DNA from: Pelobates cultripes
Lineage: Eukaryota > Chordata > Amphibia > Anura > Pelobatidae
Length of the DNA: 64,000 bases
Reading direction: 5' to 3'
Assembly: GCA_933207985.1 (NCBI GenBank)
Contig: OW240918.1
Location: 20,033,673-20,097,672, forward strand
The position numbers and the translations under genes were made by a program. Positions 1 through 13,815 of the stretch are shown here, one piece after another; the stretch's first letter is position 1, and each line of letters starts with the position of its first letter. The notes under the pieces are model-generated. The model was not told the origin of the DNA. It was given only the letters and a program-made list of their open reading frames with translations, and did not search any database.

Positions 1-3000
1 GCATTCTGCTGAAGTCTTAATGCAAGCACATCTAATGATTACGTTTAATAGCAACGGTTCACATATACTTACATATATGACATTGAGTGAAATCACATGT
101 CCACCATAGTGTTAGTTACAATGTATGATCATATAGTCCCTAAGCCTGCCATATATATACATACACACACACGTACATAAATACAAACCCTTGGTTAAAA
201 CTTTGATCTTAATTAGGAATATCATGCCGATTAGAGTAAATTAAAGTAGTTTTTTTTTTATTGAAAATAACAGAAACAAAATTTAATAAATTCTATCAAT
301 TCCTGATAAATAAGATAAAATGTTGATGAACTTAAATGAAAAAGAAATGGAAGGTATAAAACAATAATATTAACAATAAACCCTAAGTAAATTTTATTTT
401 TGTGTCACTTTAACCGATCTTGCTGAAATAATCGTGGAATATGACATCCACTCTCACTTTTAAAATAGCCATAAAGACTTTGACTGCCAAGAACTGGGGA
501 ATGGAAACAGCAATATATTTTTTTCTCTCCAACACCGTTACTCAATTTTATAGGCCTTTAAAAAGATAAATAGCTGTTTATAAATTAGTATTACAGTATC
601 GGTTTTATAGTCCATATCCTTTCTTTATACTGAGAGCAAACGTATAGTTCAGGTTTCTAACTGTCATATGGAGAAAGGGCACAGAATTAAAATTGTATAT
701 CGTATTTGTGGACAATGTACACCTTCAGCGATGTATTAAAAAGGAACGGATTATTTTATAAATGACATTTTACTGTAGTGGGTTCTCATTGATGACACCA
801 AAAGGTCAGGATTTTAAAATTTACTTACAAATGCTTGATTTTAGTTTGCAAAGACAGACTGGTCAAGATGATTTAGAACTCTATTTCTTAAGGTCCAAGT
901 GGAGCAAATTTGCAGCCAAGAGCAAGTGTTGAAGCTATCATCAAAGGAAACACAGAAAGTTGCTGAATTTGTTCAAGAAAATTAAATTGACCGTGGTCAT
1001 TTTAAGTACAGAAAATGTGTTAAAAGACAAGTAGTTTTGGGGCTCCTCTTCAGATCACCTAAACTTGAATTCTGACCACTCTCACACCATTCCCTAACTT
1101 TATATCTTCTACTGATATATCACTAAAACTAAATGTTCACAACTTCTGTAACTCACAGTGGTCAAGTTGACCATGGTCAATTGATCCTAACTGAACAACA
1201 TACAATCTCAAGTTTCACAATCAAACTTACTGAGACCAAGTTTATATCTATCAAATTGCTCTAGGTATAGCAAAAAATATTCTAAATGACTTACCAAACT
1301 CTTATATATTGCTAAACATAAATCGTCTGATGTTCTTAACAACTGTCTCAATTCCTATCCCTAACCCTTCTCATAAATCCCTGACCCCTCGTGATTTCCT
1401 AATATCACTCTATATTTCATAGTCCTTCTCTGGGTATACTTCTAATCCTAACCACTCACACTCACTTCTCTACTTAACCCATTTGACCACAAACCTTCCA
1501 CTATAAAACAAAGCACATTTAGTAATCTACCAAATTGTTACACATTTAACTGAACACCCCAATGATAAAATATATGCTATATTATTAATAATTTAGTAGA
1601 TACCACTTTTTCAAATCCTTGCCACAGGTGAAACGCATTTTACCTAATTTTTTTAATTTTTGTAAATTAGTGAAATTTACAACATTCTGGATCCTTCCTG
1701 ATTTCCTTTTGAAATTTGTACGTCTACTTTCTTGGTGGTGAACATACCCCCTAAGCATTATTTTGCTCTACACCAGGGAGTAGGTATATAGTGTATGTAT
1801 ATTTTGTTTATTTAGAACCATTATGTGTACATAGCATTTTACAGGTTACATTACAACCTGGGGGGAGGGCGGGGGATTACAGTAAGTGCAGAAGGTATAC
1901 AGAGGCACTTTGTACTTCATAGGTTAACTTACAGTAGCAGAAGGTACAGTATATGCAAGTTAATGCATGGATATTTTATTTATCTAATTCTAACAGATTT
2001 ATGTATGTATGTCTCCCTTTGCAGGTTTGCAATAAAGCACCATGACCATTTCAGTGATTTGAAGTTTTACATGGTGCTTGGAGTCTGTAAAGTCTGTTAT
2101 GAAATCCTGCATATCTAGATTTTAAGGTCTAACTATACCTGCAGCAGGGTCAATGGGGCAGTATTAGACCAGCACAAAACAAGAGTTCCAGATGGACAAT
2201 GTCAGTTCTGTGCATTTTTCTATGTGCAGCATTGCATTCATTGGCTAAGAGCGGTCAGCTGATACTCTCAGGATCTTGCCAGGAGTTTGCAATCTGAGTG
2301 TTATAGAGAATGCATGATACATATTTCATTCAACGTAAACTATTACAAATTTAGCAAACTTAACAGATCCATAATACTTAATCAGATTTTTTAAACAAAT
2401 TAAAATGTCTGTCTTATCAAAAAAATAGTTAACCAATGAAATGTTTCAAACTTTTAAAAGGAATTAAAAACCACATATTACCAAATAACTAAGAACATTT
2501 TAGGTATATAGACAGTATACAAGGTCATCAGTGTCAGTGATAAATTACACAAGTGTCTCAGTTCTAATAGAACTAATGAAATTAAATATACACAGCTTGC
2601 CACAGCTATACATGTTTTTACTATTTGCTTGATTTCGCATTTTTTTGTTCATTAACTATAATAAATAAACATCAGATGTTACCCAATTAGATTCTTAGAA
2701 CAGTTTAAGACTTCCATACAAAAATATCAGAAAATTAACTTTTGAAAATTGTATTGGTCTAGTTAGGATTTTTCCACAGTATAAAAACAAGAGTTGTTGA
2801 AACTCTATACTTTCTCCAAAACTGAAGGTAAGGAAATGTTTACTGGGTTATTTATGAAAGTGAGAACTCTTACTACCAAGTGTTTTGCTACCTCACTGCT
2901 ACAACTGCCTATTTTACTGTGCCACAGTACAATCCAGGTTAGAGGAGTAGCGAAGTAGGACCAGTTAAGAAAAGCTTAAGGTGTCTTTTCCCGCTATTCC

Positions 3001-4060
3001 TGCTTTGCGTGGTTTTTATATTTGCAATATTGGCTCTATATATGATAAAATATCTACAATCAGTAATAAAAACAAAGTTACCAGCAAAAGTAAAGTGGGA
3101 GAGAGCTCACTGCTGGCTCCAAAAGATCTTCAGAATCTGGACAAATTGAGGTTTGGAGCACTGTTGAGTTGCACATGTTGCACAGTTACACAGTTACATA
3201 GTTACGTCTTAGATTCTTCTCTGTTTAAATGAATTGACTCACAAATGTGAGAGTTGGATTTATGCTCAACACTTATTTTGTTAGTCATATCCAACAAAAA
3301 ATAATGTTATCAATAGGAATTGCCTTTAGGAGCACTACAAACTCTGGCCTTTGTGTTCAACCATTAACACATATAGGAAGCTTCAGTATAAACAGAACTT
3401 TTCACAAATCACAACTAATGTTTCAGTATTCTATGAGAAACAGAAAATGAAATGATGGAGCAGGGCTGTTTATAATTATAGCATCTGGTAAGGGCAGACC
3501 CCCTCCCTTACGCTACAGATTAAAAGACCTAGATTAAATTATTGTTAAACCCTTTAATAAAAGAGAGACATGAAATGTGTGTTGCTTACCCATCCATCTG
3601 AAACAGAAAGAAGTTTAAAAATATATATCAAGATACATTTTAATGTAAAGTGTCTTTTTATAGATCACATTAAATAGATATAGTAGATATAAAAATATAC
3701 AGATGTCACATTAGTAACACATGTTAGAAAAGGAGATTATAAGGATCAAATTGGCCTACCTAGATCATTAGCTTATATTTATACTTAAAAAGAACTTCAG
3801 TCAGAGTATATATATATATATATAAAATTTATTTTTTGTTTTTTCTTAGTTATGATAAAACAATACATTATTTTACATTATGAAGCCCGCAGTTTAGAAA
3901 AACAAAAAACAAAAAACAAATTACCTAGACTGGACATGTATTCCTGGACTGAGACATTCTCTGGAGCTGTTTCACTTTTGATGGATCTATCAATTCTGAC
4001 GACTTTTGTCCAATCCAATCCTTCTCATAGATAAACACTGGATCAAATGCTTCTTTATGA
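1..4060. other. AT-rich non-coding DNA
   Basis: No coding exon, RNA gene or clear transposon is supported. Open frames are short and without family signatures. Short (TA)n tracts occur near 3808-3824, and a tacatagttac-like tail occurs near 3185-3205. Consistent with intron or intergenic DNA. Confidence 0.6.
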
Positions 4061-4092
4061 AAAAACCCGAAGGTAACAACCTTCGGGTTTTT
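4061..4092. repeat. Perfect 13-bp hairpin with A/T-flanked GC stem
   Basis: Arms aaaaacccgaagg and ccttcgggttttt are exact reverse complements around a 6-base loop (taacaa). The shape is that of a bacterial intrinsic terminator, but the context is vertebrate, so a terminator function is not claimed. Confidence 0.7.
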
Positions 4093-4419
4093 AAGTAGTA
4101 GTAGCCTTGTTCTCTGACAGAAATGGCAGCGTTCTATATTGTAAAAGTAAATAGGTAGAATCTATGCACCGAAGTGATATAGTCATTTTGGTGCGTAGGT
4201 TCCACTCTACAATCCAAAGTATTCTTGAATTCCTTTAAATGTTTACATTCTGCACTGGAAATGTCTATTAGTCTTTCTCTAAAGTTGCTTGTTTAAAACA
4301 TTATACCCATTTTCTAGATTTAACTCCCTTACTAGATGGAAAACTGCAATGAATTTGCTTTCCTTTTTATCTATCACACCTGTGAAAGCACCTCAACATA
4401 AAAAAGTATATATAGGCGC

Positions 4420-4625
4420 TATACTGCAACTGTCATTAGTCTAATACAATCCTTATCTTTTGTGTCACTTTACCCCACTCCCTCTAGCATGTAAGCTCAT
4501 TGAGCAGAGCCCTTAACCCCTCTGTTCCTGTGTGTCCAATTTGGTTACAACTATATGTTTGTTCGTCCACCCACTGTAAAGCGCCGCGGAATTTGTTGGC
4601 GCTATGTAAATAATAACATAATAAT
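4420..4625 (+). mobile_element. L2-like LINE, 3' end fragment
   Basis: The segment with catgtaagctcattgagcag and the terminal tgtaaagcgccgcggaattt followed by a gcgctat...aataataa tail matches, in reverse complement, the 3' end of the L2-like copy at 41578-43500. Only about 200 bp remain, as expected for a 5'-truncated insertion. Confidence 0.8.
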
Positions 4626-5399
4626 ATATAAAGCAGCAAAGAAACACGTCTAAACCACCCTAGCTGACACCTACTTAAAAGGATATTTTACCCCATAACA
4701 ACTTCATCTGAATTGAAGGGCTACTCCAAACTAAAAACAGTGTTTTCATAAAATGTTGTTTTTAGTTATAGTAACTCTTACTGAGATAGTGATGTAAATG
4801 CATCCTGCCATGTTAAATCAAAGCCTGGGATGTTTATTTAGACTTCTGCTGGTTGTATTACTTCAACAAGGAAAGTGAATTATTTTGCACATTGTAGTTG
4901 TATCTTCTCTTCTCCTTATAATATCCTTGTCATGATATGGTACGAAGGAGCAAAACCCCTGACTAAACTAAAATGACTAAACACCAAACATGCCAAAAAA
5001 TATTGTGAAAGGATTGATTGGAGAGGTTATGAAATGTGATATTATCACAAGCATCATAATTCACATTAACTGAAATATTACATTTTTTTCTTTTGTATAT
5101 ATACGTCATTGAGAAAAATGCATTTATCATGGTGAATTAACCAAAAATGATAGTGTCAAATTTATCACGATAGTATTGGCCCAATTCTGTGGGAAAGGTC
5201 TGAATCTGGAGCAAAGTGATTACTTTCACACTGTTCCATTTTTGCCTCAATGCATATGATGTGAAAGCTGCTACTACATCTGCCTCATTATGCTTTGGTG
5301 GTCTTCAATTAATACACACTCCAAGAGAATCTGAAATGAAGGGTTTCAATCTATCTTTCTGTTTCACCCCCCACTGATCATTCAAACCTTATCCCACAT
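4626..5399. other. Non-coding; possible small MITE near 4700-4800
   Basis: The part around 4715-4795 has an inverted look (ctactccaaactaaaaac against gtttttagttatagtaactc) and resembles termini of short frog MITEs. The rest shows nothing recognisable. Confidence 0.35.
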
Positions 5400-6862
5400 T
5401 TACTTCTATATTTGCAGTTTACTCATTGTAGTTGCCTGTTCAAACCAATCTCTGAAAGCATTGCTGTTATTTACTATTCACTGGCTCCACTCTCCTCTTT
5501 CTTAACCCAGTGGATTATATATCCCACACACCTAAATGGAAATACCCTCAACCTCATTTGCTCAGATGCATGCACAGTTTCTAATCTTTCTAACACTCTA
5601 TTTGCTCTCTCAGATCTGAACCTCAGCTTTTGTTCTCTCCCTCAGCAACATCCTCTGCATGGCCCTACACAACATAGGAAAACCTTAATTCTTTTCACCT
5701 TCAGCAACTGTCAGTTGATCCCCATTCTCAACTCTAGTCCACCTTTGCTTTCTCCTCAAAGCTTCTGGAAAACATGTCTGTAACTAACTGACATGTTTTC
5801 TCAACTCTAACTTCCTTCTTGACCCTATTTAATCTGGCTTCCACACCTTCAATTCTACTGAGATTGTTCTGACTAACGTAACTAATGATCTAATCATGGC
5901 TAAACCCAAAGGCTACTACTCCATAGTAATACTGCATCTCTTGGCAGACTTATTAATACTTTTGGATTACACTAATTTTGCAAGTGGGTGGTACACACAT
6001 CAACCCATACTTGCAAGCTCATTGCCTTGGTGTTATCTTTCATTCTGGCTCACCTTTACACATCAAATCCAGTCTGTTGCCAAATCCTGCCAATTCCATC
6101 TGAAAAAATTGCCCACATCCGCCCCTTTCTTACGCAAGATGCTACCAAGGAACTGGTTCACACTCTTGCAATATCTCATGTTAGCTAACGTAGTTCTATC
6201 CTAATTGTTCTATCCAGAAACAATGCTGCCTCTGTACAGTTCGTAGTGAATGCAGCTTACAGACTTATTTTTCTCTTCCGTACTCACCCATCTGTCAATC
6301 ATTACATTGCCTTCCTGTACCCTAGAGGACTTAATTCAAAATATTAACTCTTACCTACAAAACCCCTTGATACAGTTATTTACTAAATCATAGGGATATC
6401 CCTTTTCAGACACTCCACTTTGTGCGTGACCTTCTACATGTTTACTACTCTTACCTGTAAACCAGTAACTCATGCTTGCAGAACTTCCCGCGGACTATAA
6501 CAGCCTTTTTACTCCATCAGACTCTCCCCTGGTCTTCAGTCATTTAAAAAGTACCTAAAAACCTACCTCTTCTGTACAGCAGCTCCTGAAATCTATATCT
6601 TGCTCTCTTCATTCAAACCTTCCAATTCTACAACTTTTTCACTCAGCCACTCTATCCCTAAAACTGATACACACTATCCCCCAAACTCTTCTTCCTATTG
6701 TGATTTACCATTGTAAGCTCATGTTTGCAGGGCTTTCATCAACCTATTATTCCTGTAAAAATGTTTAATAGTTGACTAATTTTTGCTAAATTCCCCCTCA
6801 ATAATATTGTAAAGTCCTGTAGAATAAGTTGGTGCTATATAAATGGCAATAATAAAAAAAGG
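5400..6862 (+). mobile_element. Old, degenerate L2-like LINE copy
   Basis: Broken pieces of the L2 reverse transcriptase can be read in several frames. Near 5740-5780 there is a trace of the SFWK/VSKIL segment; near 5895-5960 MAKPKGYYSIVILHLLADL matches the motif A region ([16 protein letters not shown]) of the copy at 41.8-43.1 kb; near 6065-6150 SVAKSCQFHLKKLP matches [14 protein letters not shown]. The element ends at about 6809-6862 with the L2-type tail ttgtaaagtcctgtagaata and ggtgctatataaatggcaat. The catalytic YADD box is not readable. It is clearly older than the 41.8-kb copy. Confidence 0.75.
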
Positions 6863-9540
6863 TTCAATAATATCACTCCGTAAGAGGAGAATTTACTAAC
6901 AGCCCTTTGTATAAATGTCTGACATCAATAGACAATACTCACAATTAGCGTAATATATTACGTTACACTGAAGCATTTAATGTAATAAGATATTTTAAAA
7001 ACAGTGTTTTCTTTTATCAGTCGTCAGAAATGGCTAATCTAATTTCAGATGAATGGCTTCCTGTGCATTGCGATAACGTTCTGTATGTGATCCAGGAAGT
7101 GTATCGACTGCCTTTTGCCTCTAAGAGAACCCGATACACAGCAACCTCTCATTTGGTTATTAGTTAACAATGTAACATTGGAACATATACATCGTTCAGA
7201 TGTGTTCTTCTTACTGCAGTTTAATGATGCAGTCATTATTTAGACATGTTTGTCAAGCTATTAATTGGTTTAGTTCACAAAGCAAAGTAATATATGGGCC
7301 AGTGAGCATGATGTATTTTATAGCTTTGTTTTTTCCAAATATGTGACAGTGCGCCTGTGTTACTGTTCAGAGAGTGTGTGAATCCAAGCTTAGTCCTCAG
7401 GTGGATCTGTGGTTCCTCTGCTTTCATTCTCGAAGCTGTTATTCTGGAAGGGATAGGAGGCAGCTGTGTTTACAGCTCAAATCTTGGCATACATTTACCA
7501 GAATCTATTATTCATATCATTCAGTATCAGGGAGAGATCTCAGGCCACCTGTCTATCTGACAAATTCACCCTTTTGTGAGCTTTCTGTTCATAGCAAATT
7601 ATGTTCACATTGATGAATTGAGTTTTTATGAGCAGTGCTAACGTACATTCTCATGGAGGGCCAGCGGAAATAGAGAGCAAGTGTTTTCAGTCCACGCATA
7701 AATGGCAAAAAGAAGGAAAATGTTGATATTTTTTAAACAATTTTCCATTGAGCAGTAGGTATAACATTTTTGGCAGAACATTCTTAATTAGAATTTTGGT
7801 CTCTTCAATAAATGAATGTAATTCATTTGCTTTTAGCAAACAAATACAAATACATTTTTATTTCCTTTCAGGCATTTGTTTCCAATAGGTGTTTATATAA
7901 AATAATTAGAATTTTGGATCCATATAATAATGGCACATTTAATTCTTTTTCTGACCATATAATTGGACAAAATACATGCTGATAATTGTATCCAACTACC
8001 TACATCAAGTAGAAATTTTGAGCTATGTACTATATGAAAAATTAAAACGGATGAACCTTAAAATATAAGTATAATAACAAATACATCTGATAGGTCCACT
8101 CCTAAAACTGGGAATGTATCTGTCAGCAAGCTGACAGCAGCTAAACTTTTCAGTTTATGAAATATGGAATTGCTGACAAAGCACTTAACTACACATATAT
8201 AAATCCCTGCTGGACAAGGGTCTATGGGGTATGCACACTTCCATTAAAATGAATCGTGGTATAGTATGTAAGTGGTATAGTATCTATGGCTGTTTAATAG
8301 TCTCTACAATAAAACATATACTATAAGGGAGTATGCTGGTTGGCCGAGCCATTTCCTGGTCTTCGTTGAACTCAATGCAGATGTAAACCAAAGGAATGTT
8401 TAGCAAATGCAGAAACGTTACTGAGTATTGTTTATTTTATTGATTTAAAACTAGTTGCATCCAGTGGTGCATCCAAAGGTCCATCTCAGGAAGGGCTGAT
8501 TATTTTATTTCAGTAGATATAAAGTATTTACAGAGTGCACTATGTTTTATTAAGCATATAACAATATTAAACTATTATGACAGTGCTGTTTTTGAAATAC
8601 AAGTTTTTGGTTGTTTCATCACATATGTACATGTTACTGTAAACCAAATATCCCCGTATATTACCACATCAACACAAAATGTAAACATACATCACTACTT
8701 TATAACACATCAACACAAACACACTACCGACACTTACACACACTAACATGCCACACAAATGTATCTCTGCATCCACAACTCAGGCATTGACATTGCAAAC
8801 AAATCCAGTTACACACAGTTATACATCACACAAACAATGCAAATTGCTAAAATAAAAATGTTGTTGTTAATAGCACAGAGTGCCGCTGTTTAGTTGTTTA
8901 TTAAGGTTCTGGGTTATGTAAACTCATGACCAGTTCCCTCTTAAATTCATTCCATTATTGTCAGTTATTCATTATTCACTTTATAGAAAATCACTAAAAA
9001 GGGATTCAATAAACAGTGAGTTTTGCTTAGTGAATAGATCCATCTGTTTCTATGACATTATGCAGCCTCTCTGGAGGCCTTCACTAGTGCAGGGCCGGCC
9101 AGCCAGCTACAATATGCAATTTATTCCTCTTAATTCTTTAAGGGGTGAGATATTCATAGTATATTTGTGAGGAGAGGCTGGCTGGACAGAATTGCTTTGC
9201 TGTAAATGTTGTTCTGTTGGTGGTATAGGTGCTTTAGCATAGCTACAGAAAGTGTGTGTTGCAGCTGTCTGTCGTTACTTCCTGCGAGTTATTGTCTGAT
9301 TGAGCAGGGCTTCGCAATGAGGGATGTGTTGTGGCATCCTTTCTGCTTTCAGAGCAGGCCACACTCACTCTGCAGATTCTGCTCAGTAGTTTGTGGCAGG
9401 CAGCCTTAAGAAACACCTTCTGTAACTCTGCTCCTGCACCTATATCATATAAATATATATCGGACACAGGAAGTTAGACACTCAGGACAGTCCTGCCCTC
9501 ACCAAAGGCGCTGTTTAGTCTACCAATCACATGAGCCATA
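6863..9540. other. Non-coding, no clear element
   Basis: No supported exon or known repeat. An A/C-rich stretch near 8640-8830 with repeated acaca and catcaacaca looks like decayed simple sequence. Confidence 0.5.
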
Positions 9541-10700
9541 TTTATTTATTTATCTTTATTTTTGCTGTGCATATAATAAAAAACAAGCTTGCACTGCCAT
9601 GACAGCACTTCAAGATCAGATACAGTAAAGCATTGGTGTAACATAACAGAAACATGCACAATTTGTGTTTTTAAACAAGGCATATGATGTATAGGAGTAC
9701 ATCAAGCATATTTCCCCAGGAAGCTCCCCAATAATCGAAGTAAGGAGAGCACAAAAAGACAGGCAAGGTCATACACCGAGACACATGGTCAAAAGTAAAA
9801 TATAGACTTCAAGATCAGATACAGTAAAGCATTGGTGTAACATAACAGAAACATGCACAATTTGTGTTTTTAAACAAGGCATATGATGTATAGGAGTACA
9901 TCAAGCATATTTCCCCAGGAAGCTCCCCAATAATCGAAGTAAGGAGAGCACAAAAAGACAGGCAAGGTCATACACCGAGACACATGGTCAAAAGTAAAAT
10001 ATAGACAGTAGACAATAGGGAAGGGCACACCAGAGTGATGCAAGGGTGAGTGATCATGTGTGCTTTGTAGTAAGTCCCTTCATCCTATGCCCGCCATGGG
10101 CAGAGCACAGTCCAGCCCTATTGAGAGGGGTTTCAGGCCTTCAAGTCCTCAAGGAAGTTCAGAGCATGTGTCAGAGAAGGGGCTGCCCTCAGTGCCTCCA
10201 GTTCCTCAGGAGACCTAGTTTTGGTCTGCAACGATACCCTTCTTTGTGCCGCTTTATGTTTAGGCTAACCTTGCTGCCCGCCCCGCTGCCATGTTTGGGC
10301 CTTCTCCACAGAGAACGCTGGGGACTTCTGGTAGGGACTTGGTTGCCAATGTGAGTGGTTGCTTAATTGTAATGAGGTGCACCGGCTCATCCTGTGTTCC
10401 AGCTGCCGCCAGAAATCATCTAAGAGTTGGTCCAGTCTGGACATGAGATCAGGTGTGTCATTGCTTGCAGTAGTGACATACATGGTCACCACCATGTGGA
10501 GTAGATCCCCCTTGATGTCACCAGCTTGGAAGTCTTGTTCCTGCATTCTTGCTGGTCATGGGTTGACTCCTGGGGTGGACCGGGATCACCACCATAGGTC
10601 CAAGAAGGGGGTAACGGAGCACTTGCTCAGCTATTGCCATTGACGCCTCCCCCACCTGGTGCACTCAAGGCCGCATTTGAGAAGGCTGTAGCCTTAAAAA
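9541..10700 (-). mobile_element. Unclassified repeat, possibly an L1-like 5'/ORF1 fragment
   Basis: Base composition rises to GC-richer DNA at 10060-10680, unlike its flanks. Reading the minus strand gives an open stretch (10546-10265) with LMSRLDQLLDDFWRQLE, a coiled-coil-like piece resembling retrotransposon ORF1 proteins, next to a atggcagcggggcgggc-type sequence. The left part carries the 199-bp tandem duplication. Classification is weak. Confidence 0.35.
9608..10006. repeat. Two-copy 199-bp tandem duplication
   Basis: The block starting ttcaagatcagatacagtaa and ending aaaagtaaaatatagac occurs twice head to tail (about 9608-9806 and 9807-10006). I see no difference between the copies, so the duplication is recent, subject to gene conversion, or an assembly artefact. 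Confidence 0.9.
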
Positions 10701-12583
10701 ATAAACTGCAAAGATAAAATCAATACCAGATAGCAGGGCGCCACAGTCACTCTAGTTGCCGACTTCTATGATATATTCTCACAAATAGATAGAGAGAATA
10801 ATAAACAATCAGTGAAAATATTTTTTGTATTATACAGATTACACTATGTCGTGTATTTTTTTATGTTTTGTTTAAAGGTACACACAGAAAGGTCTATAAT
10901 ACAAAAAGAGAACATTGAAATTAAAGGTATAGACCCAGATATTTAATTTCATTCCATATCTTTTCCTATTCACATAAGCGCTGCACCGATACTTTTCCTT
11001 CTATTTCTCCTTACAAAAGATATCACGGTGATTTAGCAGCTATTTAAATCTGGTGTATATAATTCTTATATCAAAAAGGCACGTATTACTCAAATAGCGC
11101 TAATACTTTTCCTCTTTTATGAAAATATAATACAATTTATTGAAAAGTTTGGAACAACTGAAACAAATTTACTCACAACATGGAAATCAAATATATAAGA
11201 AAATATATCTCAGTTGGTAATCTGTATCTATAAAAATAAGCTAGAATTGCAAATGTTACCATTAATGTTATGATTATATATATATTACCCTACCCTAAAA
11301 AAAACTCCTTAAATTAAAGACAGAACGTCTTATAATAGTGTTACTGCTTTATTGTTATACTGTATTCTAATGGAAAAGTGTTGATAATATACATATAATT
11401 TAATTAAAAAAATACACACCAATCTTTTTACGTTGCTGTTGATCAGTAAACAGTTTGACAGATTGGATTTTTGGATATAAAGTAGTTCTTTTTGGATCAC
11501 TACACTATCTTTAGTTATAATTGCAGGAAGTCTATGAATCAAAACACATATTTGGATGAGTATAGTGTCAGATAATAACATACCATATGGGAAGATGCAA
11601 GGAGTAGAAAGGATCTGTAGAAATCTTTGTGGATTTAGTAAAGAGGTACATATTCCTACAAAGTGTTAAAATAATATTATAAACAAAGAGAAGAGCATCA
11701 CATATTTCTAAAGGGCACATATTTACAAAAGTATTAATGAATAAAGAAAAATCATGGCAGTTGATCGAACTGTGCATTACAAAGCATAACATAACTGAGT
11801 CATGACTCAGGATAAATCTGATATAAATAAATACTAAAATACTAAAAATATAAAATTTTGGAAAAACATCTACACCTTCACCCCAACATGATTTTTAGAA
11901 GAGTAGCCTACTTATACTTACAGCATAGATGACTATTTGTTTAAACAACACGTTTATGATACCTCTACTTTATTATAATATCATGTTATCATTAATTGTT
12001 ACATTATCATAATAAAAGAGAGCACACACTTTTGTTTTCAGCTGACAATACTAAGTGTCATATTATCATATGTTGCTATGGTAACCAGAATTACAATACA
12101 AAGTGAAACTTTGACATAGATAATGCTTCAAGATGGAGAGGGCCTCACTGGAAGTAGTTGTAACCCGGGAAAGAAGCCATGGACATGGCAGGGGAGCCCA
12201 TAAGTATTATTATGATGTCCCCACATTTATTTTGTGGGGATCTAGCAACAGGTTTGCTACAGCACTTGAAGTGGTCTGACGTCAGCATGATGGACACATC
12301 TATTCAACTTTTTATAGATCTGCTTTGTAGAAATATTATCTGCAACAGTGTATGACTTGATGCCAGGCTGATGATAGGCCTCTTTAGGGCTACAAGACAG
12401 ATAGGAAAAAGGCAGGAGGTGAGAAAAAGATTTTTGATAAAGATTTTTGAAGAGAGGCTGAAATGAATAAAAGAAGCTGGAGGGAAGTTGGAATGGACCA
12501 TTCTCACGGCCTTCAGCATTTCTTCTCGGTTTATAAGTTGTCTGTGGTGTTCCCAATAAAACCTTCAACTCTTTGAGGCTTTC
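10701..12583. other. Very AT-rich non-coding DNA
   Basis: No exon or element recognised. A short stem (gtccccaca against tgtgggga) lies at about 12214-12240. Open frames here are AT-driven. Confidence 0.5.
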
Positions 12584-12739
12584 CTCTAAACCAGTGATGG
12601 CGAACCTATAATGGCAGGCGCCTACTCTGCTTCTGTGTCCGGAGGCAGGGGGAGGGATCTGTGGAGCAGCTCCCCTGTCCTCCCGGCCATAGGTTTGCCA
12701 TCAATGCAGAGTAGGCACCTGCCTGCCCATAATGGCAGG

Positions 12740-13500
12740 CACACCCTCTCCCCCCACACAGTACCCCTACCCCCCACACAGCAACCCTACCCCCACACAG
12801 TACCCCTAACCCCCACACACACAGAACCCCCTACCCCCACACACAAAGCCTACCCCCACACAGTACCCTAACCCTCACACAGTACCCATACCCCCACACA
12901 GCACCCCTACCCACACACAGTACCCCTACCTCCCACAAAGCACCCTACCCTCCCACACACAGTACCCCTACCCCCACACAGCACCCCTACCCACACACAT
13001 ACAGTACCCCCCACCCACAAAGCACCCCTACCCACACAGCATTCCTACCCACACCCAGCATCCCTCCCCACACCTAGCACCCTAACCCCACCACACACAG
13101 CACCCCTACCCCACACACAGCACTCCCCTACCCCTACCCCCACACAGAACCCTATCCCAACACACACAGCACCCCTGCCCCACACATCACCCCTATCCCC
13201 CACAGCACCCTTGCCCCTTGCCCAGCCCCCTACCCCCACACTGCACAGCACCCCTACCCCCACACAGCACAACACCCCTCAACCCCACAGCAGCACCCCA
13301 CACACACGACCCTTCACACACACACACACACACACAGCACCCCTCACACACACACAGCAACCCTCAGTCACACAGCACCCCACACACACACAGCACCCCA
13401 CACACAGCACCCCTCACACACACAGCACCCCTTTACACACACAGCACCCCTCACACACACACACAGCACCCCACACACAAACACATACACTGCACCCCTC
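12740..13500 (+). repeat. (CACACAGCACCCCTAC)n minisatellite
   Basis: Imperfect units of about 14-20 bases alternating cacaca runs with gcacccctac fill the left half of the hAT-type element. The long His/Thr/Pro-rich open frame over it (13211-13876) is low-complexity and not a gene. Confidence 0.9.
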
Positions 13501-13504
13501 AATG

Positions 13505-13815
13505 CAGTACGTGTGTGTGTATTCAGCAGTCTGTGTGTGTGTATGTTGTCAGCAGTCAGTGTGTGTGTGTGTGTGTGTGTGTATTCAGCAGTTGTGTGTG
13601 TGTGTGTGTGTGTGTATACTCAGCAGTGTGTGTATTCAGTGGACTGTGTGTGTGTATTCAGCGGACTGTGTGTGTGTGTATGTATGTATTCAGCATACTG
13701 TGCGTGTGTGTACTCAGCAGTCTGTGTGCCTGTACTCAGCAGTCTGTCTGTATGTGTATTCAGCAGACTGTGTGTGTGTGTATTCATCAGTCTCTATATT
13801 CAGCAGTCTTGTGTG
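13505..13815 (+). repeat. (GTGTGTGTATTCAGCAGTC)n minisatellite
   Basis: Directly after the CA-rich array the sequence turns to GT-rich units such as tgtgtgtgtattcagcagtc, on average 20-40 bases long. Both arrays sit inside the same element. Confidence 0.9.

Noticed and set aside
4061..4092. Rho-independent terminator
   Set aside because: The form fits, but the surrounding DNA is vertebrate and there is no bacterial gene next to it.
12740..13500. CRISPR array
   Set aside because: Units are continuous, variable minisatellite repeats without unique spacers of constant length.
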